The notes under the pieces are model-generated. The model worked only from the letters and a program-made list of their open reading frames with translations, searched no databases and was not told the origin of the DNA. DNA of 64,000 nucleotides from Nageia nagi. Lineage: Eukaryota; Pinophyta. Position numbers and translations under genes: made by a program. Location of the stretch: positions 150,908,001-150,972,000 of the forward strand of contig JBITNC010000001.1 of the NCBI GenBank assembly GCA_050084985.1. The letters are read 5' to 3'. Positions 1 to 11,800 of the stretch are shown here, piece by piece (within the stretch, counting starts at the first letter, position 1; every line of letters begins with the position of its first letter).

Positions 1-108
1 AATTGTTGCAAACGTTTGTATCCAAATTTTCCATTGCAAATATCTGCAAGTGAGTGCAATTCAAATTCATAATGCACTTCACTACAAGTCAACTAGTGAT
101 TTACTTGT

Positions 109-715
109 TGTAGACCAATAATACGTGAGTGATAAAACAAAGCACTATTTGTCTACAATGTACTATTGAAGCATATATCAAAAATATGGCATCAAACAAG
201 TATGATAATCAATGTACCTTCATCGCATTTGCATCAACATGAAATGATAAAGACCATACATCAATCGTCGTAGTACAAACGCCCGTTGCCAATGGCCTAG
301 GAGCACGCCGCTAGCTGCGTGAAAGAAGCAGATCTACAAACAAATGTAAAGATGCAAACAAGCGATACAAAGGGTTTAACGAATCTATACAAAGGTAGTT
401 ACAAAACACCGTTGTTGGTCGGATAGAATGATATTGCATGTTTTGGTTTTTCTCTCTTGATATCTACCAATATCATTTATGTTGCCTTTGATATTCTTTT
501 ATAGCAACATCTTGATCCTCTTTGATTTTTGGGATCATTGCATATTACATTGTTTATGGTGTCTTTCTTGATATTCAACACTCTTTACATCATATAGCGG
601 TCCATTACATTGATTACATTGCCTTGGAGTATATTTTAACTCTTTAAAATAAATATTCCTTAATGCTTTAAAATGAATTATTTAATAAGTAATAATTCAT
701 TTTTAGGCATCTACA
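109..715 (-). repeat. 3' LTR of the Tat-type element
   Basis: This 607-bp repeat starts TGTAGACC and ends GCATCTACA, giving TG...CA termini. It aligns along its length with 8223-8844; shared landmarks are ACAAAGCACTATTTGTCTA near the start and AAATGAATTATTTAATAAGT near the end. Because the element is on the minus strand this left copy is the 3' LTR. It contains a near-palindromic motif at 304-321. Confidence 0.9.
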
Positions 716-1261
716 TTTTGCCCCTCTTTGGAGATGTGATTGAAGAAATGAGATTACATATCCAAATAAGAAGTATAGAAGAAATTTTTGAGACCTTTGA
801 ACTCTTTATCCAGCACTGCCGTGTGATGATGAGAGTCCTTTGCTGCTCCCTTTTGACTTGGTTGCCCCAAGAAAGCTCCTTGAGTGGTGCAGCCAAGACA
901 AAACTTGGAGAACTATATTTGTTGTCCCTTACGAAATTTTTGCCACGGAATGAACTCTGCTACAAAATAGTCTTATGGTCGCACATCCAATCTTTGAAAT
1001 AGAAGAGTCTTTTGTCCCTTTACACTGTTCAACCATGAATTTGGCCGTTCCTTCGTCTCTAAAATTTAGGAATCTAATGCTCTTACATCCATGCCCTGAT
1101 ACAAAAAAGTTTTCTTTTGTTTTAACTTTTGGTTCATTGACGTTCATATCATTGGCTACGTGAAAATAGTGTTTTTAACGCCATTGACGGAGTACATTCT
1201 ACATTATTTTCTTTCTTTCTTTTGATGTAGATACCTACAAAAAGCGATAGATATAACCTAC

Positions 1262-1630
1262 ATGAAAATGTTTTGGATACACAATGAGTTGTGTCATCCA
1301 TTTATGATGAGTCAATGTCAGCAATCTATTTACGGCTCCATTGTCAGTTTATCTTTTAAGTGAGTGAACTCTCACTAGCCACATCAATGGCTATCGGTGG
1401 TCATATGTTTTATGTCTATGAACTTGAGACATTATGCTTTGTAAAGTTCAAAGCAAAAACCATGTGGATACACAACAAATTGTATCGTCCATTGAGGACG
1501 AGTCAATGTTCACATTTTGCTTACGACTGCATCGTTGGTTTATCTTTTAAGTGAGTGAACTCTCACTAGCCATATCGATGGCCATCGGCGACCTAGTGTA
1601 TATATGTCCATGGCCCAGAGACATTATACT
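1262..1630. repeat. 190-bp imperfect tandem repeat near the 3' LTR
   Basis: The stretch TTTAAGTGAGTGAACTCTC followed by ACTAGCC occurs at about 1356 and 1546. The surrounding text (GGATACACAA..., GAGTCAATGT..., GACATTAT...) is repeated with the same 190-bp offset. It sits in the untranslated region between integrase and 3' LTR, a place where Tat elements often carry tandem repeats. Confidence 0.7.
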
Positions 1631-2339
1631 GTCATCATTTTTTTATGCAATTGGCAACGTGCAGACAGTAATGCACGACGTTAGTTGCATGGAAACAATG
1701 AAAGAAATTATAGAAATGAAAACAAACAATAAAATACATGTACCTTGCATGAAATATTTGTTGTTTTGCAAGGTACAGAGCCATTGTCTCATGCAAAGAA
1801 GCGTTTAAGGTGCATGGCATTGAAGGTTTTTGGTTCTTCGTTGCCATCCATGGTTGATAACTTGTAAGCTCCTGATCATGTTGCTTAAACGACAACAAAT
1901 GCACCCAGCCAATTTGGTTCAAATTTCCCTTTTACTTCATCCTTTGCAGTTGTCTTGTTAATGTTTTCCTTTAGTACCAAGTCTCCCACTTTGAATTACT
2001 TTGGTTTGATTTTCTTTCCAAATGCCCTTTTCAATTTTGCATGATATGCCTTTTGGTGTTCAATTGCCTTGATTCTCTTCTCATCAAGTGATTTAATTGT
2101 TGCAATCTAGTTTTCCTTCCTTCTTCATCTGATATTTTTCCTTGTAATGAAATTCATAAAGATGGCAACTCCAACTCTAATGGTACTACAGCCTTATCTC
2201 CATAGACTTTTGAAAATGATGTTGCCCTAGTGGCTATTCTAATACTTGTTCTATATGCCCACAATGCATACGATAACTGTTCATGCCAATCTACCTTATA
2301 TCTATCCCAATTTTTTAACATGATGCTCTTTATGGTTTT

Positions 2340-3023
2340 ATTTGATGCTTTTGCTTGACCATTTCCTTAAGGGTAATAAACTAAAGAAAATGTTTGAGCA
2401 ATGTGAAACTTTTTACAAAAGGCTTTCATGTCCTTACCTTTAAAATTTGGCCCATTATCCATGATCAACCTTTGTAGCATGCCAAACTTGGCTATAAGAT
2501 TCTCTATCAAGAATGCAATGCTCTTATGTTGTGTAACTGACTTCATTGGAATGGCTTCAACCCATTTCGTGGTAAACTCTATAGCTGTGATAATGAATTT
2601 GTGACCTTCCCTTGAATGAGAATTGATAAGTCCAATCAAATCTATGCCTCATGCTGCAAACGGCCAAAGTGAAACTAGGGAATTCAACTCTTGAGTTGGT
2701 TGTTTCTCTAAATTTGCATGCTTTTGACACTGTAAACAGGTTCTTACATGATTTTTACAGTTGTCCTCCATTGTAGGCCAATAGTACACAATTCGCAAAA
2801 GCTTAGTGTACAATGCCTTCGTATGAAAGTGTCCTCCACACAAACCATCATGTACTTTTTCTAATGTTGTTACTGTTTCATGTTGTGTTAGACATCTTAA
2901 CAAAGCTCCTTCAAATGACCTTCTATATAACACTTCACCAATAATCACATACTTACCAATTGTCCTCTTTAATCTAACTTTTTCATTTATATCAAAACTT
3001 GATGGAATTGTTTGATCTTTCAA
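2340..3023 (-). pseudogene. pol: Integrase, catalytically dead
   Basis: The part at 3023-2649 holds the zinc-binding region, with HDGLCGGHFHTKALYTKLL and the pair CLQCQK. The core at 2660-2367 reads GIDLIGLINS (first Asp, just after an in-frame stop where Trp is usual) and RLIMDNGPNFKGKDMKAF (second Asp). Beyond a stop after YYP, the third catalytic position reads GQAKASNKT, where family members have GQAEASNKT. Loss of the Glu of the DDE triad should abolish strand transfer. Remains of the C-terminal domain can be followed in shifted frames to about 1900. No chromodomain is seen. Confidence 0.88.
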
Positions 3024-3050
3024 ATAATTGTAAATATCAACATACCATTG

Positions 3051-3617
3051 CTAAGAATCACTCTTTATGTCAAGGTGGCATGTATGTACTTCTTCTATGT
3101 GATCAAGGTAAGAAGGTGTACCAAGCTTTCGAATCGTGAGGATAGTTTCTTCATCCTCTATTTCAATTGGTGCCAATGAAGATGCACTTGCCATTGCATC
3201 TGCATACCTGTTATTAGTCTTGGGAATGTTCTGAATACTATACCTGTGAAACTTATCAAGCAACTCAACAACCACTATCTTATATGGTTTTAACTTTTCA
3301 TACTTTGTATTGTATGTATCATTAACTTGATTTACCATAAGTTGTGAGTCACCATAGATCTTCAAATCTTTTATTTTCAGGGTTATAGCTACTTTTAATC
3401 CCAAAATCAAAGCTTCATACTCTACCATGTTATTAGTGCACTCAAATCCAAGTTTATAAGCCATAGGAATTACCTCATTAGTAGGTGACACCAAAACAAT
3501 ACTAGCCCCTGCTCCATACGAACACTTACATCCATCAAAATAAAAGGGTCTAGGTTGTAGGTTTGTCCTCCATGTAGCATACAAACTCATCTGGGGTTGC
3601 CATGTCGTCAATGTCAC
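3051..3617 (-). pseudogene. pol: Second, archaeal-type RNase H of the element
   Basis: The frame contains FDGCKCSYGAGASIVLVSP (first catalytic Asp), NNMVEYEALILGLKVA (catalytic Glu), IYGDSQLMVNQV (second Asp) and NRYADAMASASS (last Asp). This is the archaeal-type RNase H found next to integrase in Tat-lineage elements. It is the longest intact block of the copy. Its 5' edge has been remodelled by the 214-bp tandem duplication that separates it from the first RNase H. Confidence 0.9.
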
Positions 3618-3937
3618 ACCGTTGGAGGCCTTCTATCAGTACTGCACGCCGCTAGCTGCATGAATCCTCATCATACTCATTTGGGAATTCATGTACCACT
3701 GTACCATCATTCTGAGGGAAATCTGCTCCATACGAACACTTAGATCCATCAAAATATAGGGTCTAGGTTGTAGGTTCATCTTCCATGTAGCATACAAATT
3801 CATCTGGGGTTGCCATGTCGTCAATCTCACACCGTTGGAGGCATTCTGTCAGTACAGCACACTGCTAGCTGCATGAATCCTCATCATACTCATTTGGGAA
3901 TTCATGTACCACTGTACCATCATTCTGAGGGAAATCT
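3511..3937. repeat. 214-bp tandem duplication inside the element
   Basis: Unit 1 (3511-3724) and unit 2 (3725-3937) both run from GCTCCATACGAACACTTA to GAGGGAAATCT and are nearly identical, with a few substitutions such as CACGCCGC against CACACTGC. The duplication lies between the first and second RNase H and repeats the linker. It must postdate insertion or be a feature of this subfamily. Confidence 0.9.
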
Positions 3938-4473
3938 GCTATCAACTCTACAATTGCCTGCCCTTTCACGGATTTTTGCTTTACCACGTTGATATCAAAT
4001 TCTTGCAATAACATCAACCACTTAGCTACTTTTCTTGATAAATGTTGTTTTGCGACAAGATATTTCAGTGGGTTGATTGGGCTAACAACATATGTAGTGC
4101 AATATAAAAGATAATGCCTCAATTTTTCTGTAGCAAAAACAATACCAAAGCAAAGCTTTTCCATGGGTGTGTATCTAGTTTCATAATCAATAAGCATTTT
4201 GCTAAGGTAGTAGATTGCCATTTCTTTATTCTCATCATCTTTCTAACACAACATTGCCCCCAAGGGATACAACGTGGCTGATATATAAAGATATGCTAGC
4301 TTTGTAAACTCCATAGGCACTAAAATACGGGGATTTAACAAGTATTGTTTAATATCTTCAAATGCTTTTTGGCATTTTTCATCCCACACAAACTTGACAT
4401 CCTTTTTCAACAAATGAGTAAATAGCCCACATTTATCTCCAAGTTGGGAAATGAATCTTCTTATTGAATTCAT
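3865..4473 (-). pseudogene. pol: First RNase H and connection region of the element
   Basis: Segment 4473-4243 shows the RT-connection motif FVWDEKCQKAFEDIKQYL and then an altered SATLYPLGAML, where gypsy RNase H normally has a D-x-S/A-x-x-A-x-G-A-V-L strand. Segment 4221-3865 continues with YYLSKMLIDYETRYTPMEK and LCFGIVFATEKLRHYLL, the conserved core of gypsy RNase H. The two pieces are separated by a stop. The right-hand 73 bp belong to a local tandem duplication (3511-3937). Confidence 0.85.
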
Positions 4474-4489
4474 CTTTTCCTTAAAGACT

Positions 4490-5257
4490 CCTTAGTTGCT
4501 TGAGGTTCCTTGGAGTGGGCATGCTTACTATGGCTTTTACCTTCTTAGGATCTACCTCAATACCCTCTTTTGATACCATGAATCCAAGCAATTTTCTTGA
4601 AGTCACACTAAAAGCACACTTTTAAGGTCTGAGTCTAAGCTTATACCTTTTTAAGATTTGAAATACCTCATCAAGGAGCTCTAAATGGTCTTGGCCTTGC
4701 TTCGATTTTACCAAGATGTCATCAACATATACCTCTACTGATTTATGAATGTGCTTATGGAACATGGACACCATAACTCTTTGGTAGATAGCACTTGCAT
4801 TTTTCAATCCGAAAGGCATAACCTTAAAACAAAAATTTCCCCATGGTGTAATGAAAGCAATCTTATATTGATCAGTCGAATTGATTAATATTTGGTTATA
4901 TCCCAAAAATCCATCCATAAAAGATAAAGTATCATGACCAGCAATACTATCCAAAATCATATCAATATTAGGCAATAGAAAATCATCTTTTAGACAAGCA
5001 TTATTGATATTACGAAAATCAGTACAAACCCTTATTTCTCCAGTAGGTTTTGATTCAAGAACAATGTTAGCCATCTTAGCCATCCATTCTGAATAATCAA
5101 TTGGTTTAATGAATCTAGCATTCAAATATTTCTCTATTTCATTCTTGACTAACAACGCCTTGGAAGGATGCCTCTTTCTTGGTTTTTGTTTAATTGGGTT
5201 AGCTCCTTTTTTTAATGGTAAATTATGCATGATAAAAGAAGGATCTAAATCCGACAT
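4490..5257 (-). pseudogene. pol: Reverse transcriptase domain of the Tat-type element
   Basis: Residues 1-211 contain the RT fingers and palm: GEIRVCTDFRNINNACLKDD, then MPFGLKNASAIYQRVM, then the catalytic YVDDILVKS. After a stop at 4622 the same frame continues with FSVTSRKLLGFMVSKEGIEV, the start of the thumb. The enzyme copies element RNA to DNA. The catalytic Asp pair is still present, but stops on both sides mean only a fragment could be made. Confidence 0.93.
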
Positions 5258-6401
5258 ATCAGCATAAGACCAAACAAAATTCTTTTGATTTTCAATAAAT
5301 TTGTTTTTGTACCTTTCTTGTTAAGGTCTTGGAAGGGTTGCTCCAACTTTGACCATCTTTTGCTGATCACTTGTTCCAATATTGACATCTACTAATTCTT
5401 CAGCTGGGAATGTTAATTCATCATTTTTCTATAGCAATGAATGCAACTCTTATAATCCTTGAATGTCACTCGTATCATCATCTCCTTGCTGAACCTAAAA
5501 CACTTCATTGAAATTCACTTCTTGTCGAAAATATGCATACTCATTAAGAATACAACTTGTTTTTCGTTTTTCATTGGGCTTAGGCAATTCTAAATGTGCC
5601 CTCAAGTATTCTCAAATATCATCATCAGTACTAAAGCAATCAAACTCAAGTGGTATATTATCATCAAGCCATAAATCTTCATCAATATCATCAGAAAGTT
5701 CAATCAAATTCGATTCTTTTATAAACTTGATAGATCCCATTGTTTGTTTTGTACTCTGATCACTACCCAATCCATTTTTAGTTTTCTAAGCTCCTAAAGC
5801 AGTAGGAAAAGAAGACATCCCTTGTTCTGATTTACCCAAACCCGCTCCTTTATATTTGCAATTTTCTATCATGTACTTGTGAACAAAAGAAGATGGAAAG
5901 GTTTTAACCCGTTACGATGGTTGCGTGATCCTTCATTGATGTCTCTGGACTAGGTGATATCGTTGCTACAGAGCAAGATCCCCCATCATTTCCATTGTTT
6001 TCACGCCGCTAGCGACCTTTAGGCAGTATAGCACGCCGCTGACAACCTTCGACAATGAGAATTTTCGATCATCCCAAATCTTTAACGGACGTGAACAGCT
6101 CAAGATTTTCAATTTTGTACGTTCCCATACCCCTTTTTGCAATTTGAGGTTGTTTTTCTACATTTACCATTGGTGCACCTATTTCCCAAGGGTACAATCT
6201 CATATATGAGACAAGTCCTTGTAAATTCTTCCAAATTTGTTGCATTACATAAGGCATATGGTTCTGGATCACCAATTACTGTATGTACCTCACCTTGAAT
6301 TTCAACCTGCCATGTATTGTAGATGGGATTGCATCCATATCATTAAGCCAAAGTCTTCCTAACAACAAGTTATGTGACAATTTTGAATCCATAACTTGAA
6401 A

Positions 6402-6647
6402 CTAAGTTTCAACTGTTCTAACTCTTGTTGTAACCAAAATTGTAGCTATCCCAACCGGCTTTTTGGATGAACTATCATATGCCCTAATTTTGAATGTAGC
6501 TTCTTCTAAGCGAGGTATTTCTACACCTTTTTCTTGAAGTTGTATCAAAAATTTGTGAGAACATACATTAACTGCTGAGCAATTATCTACCAATGTGCTT
6601 TTTATCTCCCATCCATTATCATAGGTGTGATATACAAAGCTAGACAT
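6402..6647 (-). pseudogene. Retroelement aspartic protease fragment
   Basis: The frame reads STLVDNCSAVNVCSHKFL, matching the aspartic protease active-site region of plant gypsy elements, usually D-[SG]-[GC]-[SA]. Here Asp is followed by Asn-Cys-Ser-Ala. It is downstream of gag and upstream of RT on the minus strand, the expected place. It would cut the Gag-Pol polyprotein. The frame ends at a stop at 6402 and further protease/linker sequence continues with breaks towards 6069. Confidence 0.7.
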
Positions 6648-6913
6648 TCATCAAGGAGTTATTTACTAAGCTTTTCAGATCTATAGAAAGATATTGCATC
6701 ACATTCCTTAATAGATCTAAGTTTTTTTGATAACATGGCAGCAGACATATTTGTAGGGACTGTTTCTTTCTTGAATAAAGCATATAATATCTCCCTATGT
6801 GTTTCAAATTAGAAATGAGATCATACAAACTAATCTTAGCAAGAGTAGTTTTCAATTGGTACATGCTATAAGATTTTGGATCAGGTGGGACACTTACTTT
6901 TTCAATAGTCATC

Positions 6914-8098
6914 GGGTTCGGAATATGTCTTGGACACCCCTTTCATAATCCGGCACAAACTTCTTTATCAATTAAAACTATGTTCACTATAACCTCTAGA
7001 TCTGAATCTTTTTGATCAATTTCATATCTCCCTTGAGCAATGAGATCCAAAATTGTTGCCTCCAATGCTTTGCAAAAAATTGTACCATGGCCTTTTCTTT
7101 GATGATAAGTGCAATAAGCATCGGATTTTCCCATAAGAATATTATCATCTTGGGCTGCTTTCTCTAATGGCTGCAATAGACCTCTTTTCATCAAATCTCT
7201 CATAATAAACCATGGTTGAATTGGAAATGTATACCTTCTTTCTCTTGTTGTAGCTGATCTTGTCAATTTTGGTGGAGAGGTAGGTGTATCAGCCATATTC
7301 ATTGTCTTTTCTTCATTTTTTGTATATGTTCTACGATTCTCCTTAGTGTAAGGTAATATATGTATACTTGAAATCTCCTAAGTCAAGCAAACCTTTCCCA
7401 TTTTGCAACAATTCTTGTACTAATAGTCCAAATCCCATATTCTTATTACTTGGAGCATGCAAGTTAATGATTGGCAAAATAGAATCTCTAAATATACCAC
7501 AAATTTCACTTTCATCCAATTTACTACGAATAGATCGCCATACCTTTTTGAACCTTGGAATATACTTCTCTAGAGTTTCACTGTTTCCTTAACGCATCGC
7601 ACATAACTTTGTAACAGTTCCTTGCTCTTTAACATTATGCTTATATTGACCCATAAATGCTTTGACCAATGACTTGAATGAATCAATTGATCCCCTTGGC
7701 AAATTATAGAACTATTAACTAGCGTCACCTTTTAAACTCCTTGGGAAAATTTTGGCCTTCAATCTCTCATCCGATCCCAATTTCAACAAGCACTCCTCCT
7801 AAAAGCTGATAAGATGTTGCTTTAGGTCTTGTTCGCCACTAAACATCTCAAACTTGGGGACCTTGTGCTCGAGTGGTAGGGGATAATTGTGAATGTCATC
7901 CGACAAGGATGAGGTGAATACCCCATCATAGTCTTCTTTGCTTTGCTGGGATCTTTTGCTATACTCAAGATTGGTTATCCTTGCAGCTAATGCTAGATCT
8001 GAAACTGACTGTGAACTACTACCAAAGTTTTGTATTGACGCCAACTGCTTATGAAGATCTGCCACTTGCTTTCTCAACTGTGCCACTTCTTGTTCCAT
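6914..8098 (-). pseudogene. gag: gag of the Tat-type element (broken)
   Basis: The likely start is the Met at 8098 that begins MEQEVAQLRKQV, a short coiled-coil stretch. It is followed by a retrotransposon gag domain opening around PKFEMFSGEQDLKQHL, typical of plant gypsy gag. The frame breaks near 7800 and resumes in another frame. The nucleocapsid part (7302-6943) carries a Cys-His knuckle-like motif, CTYHQRKGHGTIFC, followed by KALEATILDLIAQG, the usual Tat/Athila arrangement. Gag forms the virus-like particle and binds element RNA. At least two frameshifts or stops prevent a full product. Confidence 0.85.
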
Positions 8099-8203
8099 TT
8101 TTGCACCACTGACGGCGTAGAAACAATCTATGAGTGTCGCTAACGACGGATATTCCTTATAGAAATTTTGCGAGATCGTGCCGGTAGGGCAAGATTTATC
8201 AAA

Positions 8204-8222
8204 ACAATCAAGTTCACCAAAA
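8204..8222 (-). promoter_or_regulatory. Degenerate primer-binding site
   Basis: Read on the minus strand, the bases after the 5' LTR are TTTTGGTGAACTTGATTG. A TGG start directly behind the LTR is the position where a tRNA 3' CCA end would pair. The young element at 22596 has TTTGGTGAACCCGACGT at the same place, and the differences between the two are mostly C in the young copy against T here. The tRNA identity was not determined. Confidence 0.5.
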
Positions 8223-8844
8223 TGTAGACCAATAATAATGCGCAAGTGATAAAACAAAGCACTATTTGTCTATAATGTAATATTGAAGCATATATCAAAA
8301 ATATAGCATCAAACGAGTATGATAATCAATATACCTTCATCGCATTCGCAGCAACATGAAATAATAAAGACCATACATCAATCGCCGTAGTACACCATAA
8401 GAAATGCATGCCGCCAATGGCCTAGGAGCAAGCCATTAGCTACGTGAAAGAAGCAGATCTACGAACAGAAGTAAAGATACGAACAAGCAATACGAAGAGT
8501 TTAACAAATCTATGGAGAGTTGGTGTTACAAAACACTGTTGTTGGTTGAATAGAATGATATTGCATGTTTTGGTTTTTCTCTATTGATATCTACCGATAT
8601 CATTTATGTTGCCTTTGATATTCTTTTATAGCAACATCTTGATCCTCTTTAATTCTTGGGATCATTGCATATTACATTGTTTATGGTGTCTTTCTTGATA
8701 TTCGACACCCTTTACATCATATAGCAATCCATTACATTGATTACATTGCCTTGGGGTATATTTTCACCCTCTTCACAATAAATATTCTATAATGCTTTAA
8801 AATGAATTATTTAATAAGTGATAATTCCTTTTTATACGTCTACA
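8223..8844 (-). repeat. 5' LTR of the Tat-type element
   Basis: Partner of 109-715, with the same TGTAGACC start and GTCTACA end. Scattered substitutions and small indels separate the two copies, indicating an insertion much older than the gag-only element at 22596-29336. Its inner edge abuts the presumed primer-binding site on the minus strand. Confidence 0.9.
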
Positions 8845-8849
8845 CTTGC

Positions 8850-11800
8850 AAATAAGTTTTGATGCCTACTTTGACAAAATTCACAACCCATGTGACTTTC
8901 CTTCTAATAGAAAAGCTATTAATATATATCACAAACAAATTAATTCCTAGTAGGATTCCAAATCAACTACAATAGCAAAATAAGAAAAAGCAACATGTTG
9001 CAAAAAAGCAAGATATGAATCTAGTAGTATTATGCCACTTTGACAATGTAACTTACAAATTTACAAGAACTAACAAGAAAGAACACAAAACAATCCTCAT
9101 AAGATAGAAGTATCTAAAGATTACAAGCACCTCAAAATATTGCTCCATAGGCACACTAACACATAACGAAGCTAATAATAAGGATATATGATTGCACCAC
9201 TATATACTCCTGCCTTTAAAAAATCATTTCCTTCAAAGAATCAAAGCTTTGAACCCAAGGGTGTTGTTGATTGATTTGGTTATCTTCCTTTTACTTTATG
9301 AGGCTAAGGTTTAGGGACCCAAGTTGAGAGTTGCAGATTGGGCAACAATGGAGAGGATCTTGGTCAATACCCTATCTTGCTCTATTTGGAGCAAGAGGAT
9401 GATCCCCCACCTTATCACACTTGCGAACTTCGGCTAAACTTGCCTCTAGGGCTCTGACTTCCTCGATCGACCTTACCACCCAAGGTTGTCATTGGTGTTG
9501 GCTTGTAGAGGCCTCTAAGACATTTCAAAGTTTTGGTTTATCTAATGATAGGCTACCTACACCCCAAGGGGGCTCATCTAATTCTTTATGTAGCATCTTT
9601 CGCAACCACTTCCAATTTATGAAGTATCCTACGGTAAATATTCTTACCTAAAATTTCCACACCCAATTTCGCTATCAAGTCAAGAATTATTTCCAAGGTT
9701 GCCATCAATGTTTGCCATTGAAATGAGGAAAAGGGAAAACAAAATTAAAAATTGCTTCTTATGAAGTTCTTTGAAAGCTCCTCCATCAAATTTAAGATTT
9801 TAAAATAAAGGATGAATTCATTTGAAAAAATAACACCAGCAATAATAATAAGAGTTATTTTCTTAGTAACTAATCATTCTACCTTCTACTCAAAAACATT
9901 TGCTAGAACATTTGATAGTTAGCCAATATTGTTTATGGAAAATTAAAGATGGATGAATTGCCATGCATATTCAAAAACGATAAAATCCAAGGTAGAGCAA
10001 CTTTGAGTGAGAATTCTCTACGATTGGATATTCAAAATGTTTACTTAAGCATGTATGTGAGGTAAACCTCACAAAGGCTCATCCATAAATAAAAGAATTG
10101 TTCACATGAATTTTTTAAAGAAAAAGGACAATCTAATGAAATTGAATAGTACGCATGTGATGTAGCCAATGATAAGTATGGCCTCATGTAAGAGTTGAAT
10201 ATTGTCACAAACTAAAGTTTTCAGCTACTAATGCTCAGTTTCATCCAGATAAGACAGTTCTCAAATTGCAAACCGTGTAAACAATTATTAACTCATGTAA
10301 ATGTCAGATTGTGCACAGATTGTAAGAAAACAACTACAGAGTGGCTGGAAGAGCTTTGCTTCTATTATATTCATTCAATATCCATCATTAGCATTTTCTC
10401 TACACATTCTACATGCATGGTCCCATCTCCTTTTCCCGTTTTTAGAGCTTTTCACAAAGAAGGGAAAATAAGTGGAGTGCATGTTGAAGATCAGTCAAAA
10501 GCTGTAGTCTAGATCTAGTGCTGGTGTCCGTGTGGCATTTTTTTACTGAACTAAGACTAACAATGACTCAAACCTATCAGTTCACTCCACAATTAACAAC
10601 CAGTTGGCTTCCTCTTATATTAAAAACATATTCAATAAGCTAAACTATTAAATGAACGGCCTTTTTTTACAATCTAAAATAGTGTCCAGTGTCCAATGCT
10701 TCTTGTTTTGAGATGTAAATGCAAGTATACCGTCTCATTCCCTTTCTAGAACAATATCTCAAAATTCTTTTGATATTTGAATATTCAATCTTAGGTGCTT
10801 GCCTCTTGACATTTCTTCATCTGTGGTTAACTCAATATAGAGATTAGCTCAAAGCAATACTTTGTCTTAAATTTATTGGCTCTTCAAATGAGGTAAGGCA
10901 CTAGTCCAAATGAGAAAACATAAAGGTTAAAAGGGGGTGCATGTTCCATCCTATGGAGGCTGCCCCCATCCCCCTACAATCCTCGAACCAAGGGGACGAC
11001 AAGTGGGACATTTCCCTACCATCCTTGGATTGCATCATCCTAAAGACAACTAGATGAAACAAGGGACATCCCCGATTCATCAACCCAAAAGGGAGACCTA
11101 GCCATCCCCAATAATAACTAAAAAAATTAAAAAACTGAAAAGAAAATATTACAATAATATTTAATTTTTAATATTAATATTTTTTATGCTTTAATATTTA
11201 ATGCTTAATGTTTTAATATCTAAATTAAAAAAAAAAAAAAACACGAGAGAAGTTCTCTAAGAGTCCGGTGGGTTCAACAGGTCTAACCAAACCATATCCA
11301 ACTCTGTTGCCAGCTCAACAAGGAGTATATGTCTCGATCTAGCTACCACTGTTATTCCCGTGTGATGGACACATCCAATTACTTCAATTGGTTACCCAAA
11401 TCTATCAATCCGTGTCATGCGATGAGTTAGATGATGAGGAGGAAAACAATAGTGGAACTAGTAGATACTCGTACTCCAATATTTTATAGTTCAAATGTTT
11501 TAAGTTTTAACCTTTTAAGTTTTAGCTTTATAAATTCAGATTTTCTATATTTTATTTTTATTTTTATTTTTATTTTTTATATGTTGTACCCTCTTGTCCT
11601 AGAAACCCGTCCCTTTGTCCCTTGTCATTTGCGTCCCCTGTCATTTGCATCCTAAAAACACCATGCAACTTTGGAAAACTTGTTTACAAATCCTAAGAAA
11701 ACGTTTTTCATTTTTGTTCAGCTAACATAGAATGTCTTCTGAGAAACCAATTCGGGTTCCTTGTTTACAATATCTTAAGCATTTATTTTGGAGTGGTCTT

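Larger units (their letters stand above)
109..8844 (-). mobile_element. Ty3/gypsy LTR retrotransposon, Tat-type, complete but decayed
   Basis: Two related direct repeats of about 610-620 bp (109-715 and 8223-8844) both begin TGTAGA and end TCTACA. They enclose minus-strand gag, protease, RT, RNase H, a second RNase H and integrase in that order. Flanking bases CTTGT (104-108) and CTTGC (8845-8849) look like a 5-bp target duplication with one change. The order protease-RT-RNase H-archaeal-type RNase H-integrase without a chromodomain is the known signature of the Tat lineage. All coding parts contain stops and frameshifts and the integrase has lost a catalytic residue, so the copy cannot move by itself. 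It probably lies in intron 3 of the anthranilate synthase gene to its right, because that gene runs leftwards and its remaining exons are not in the window. Confidence 0.93.
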
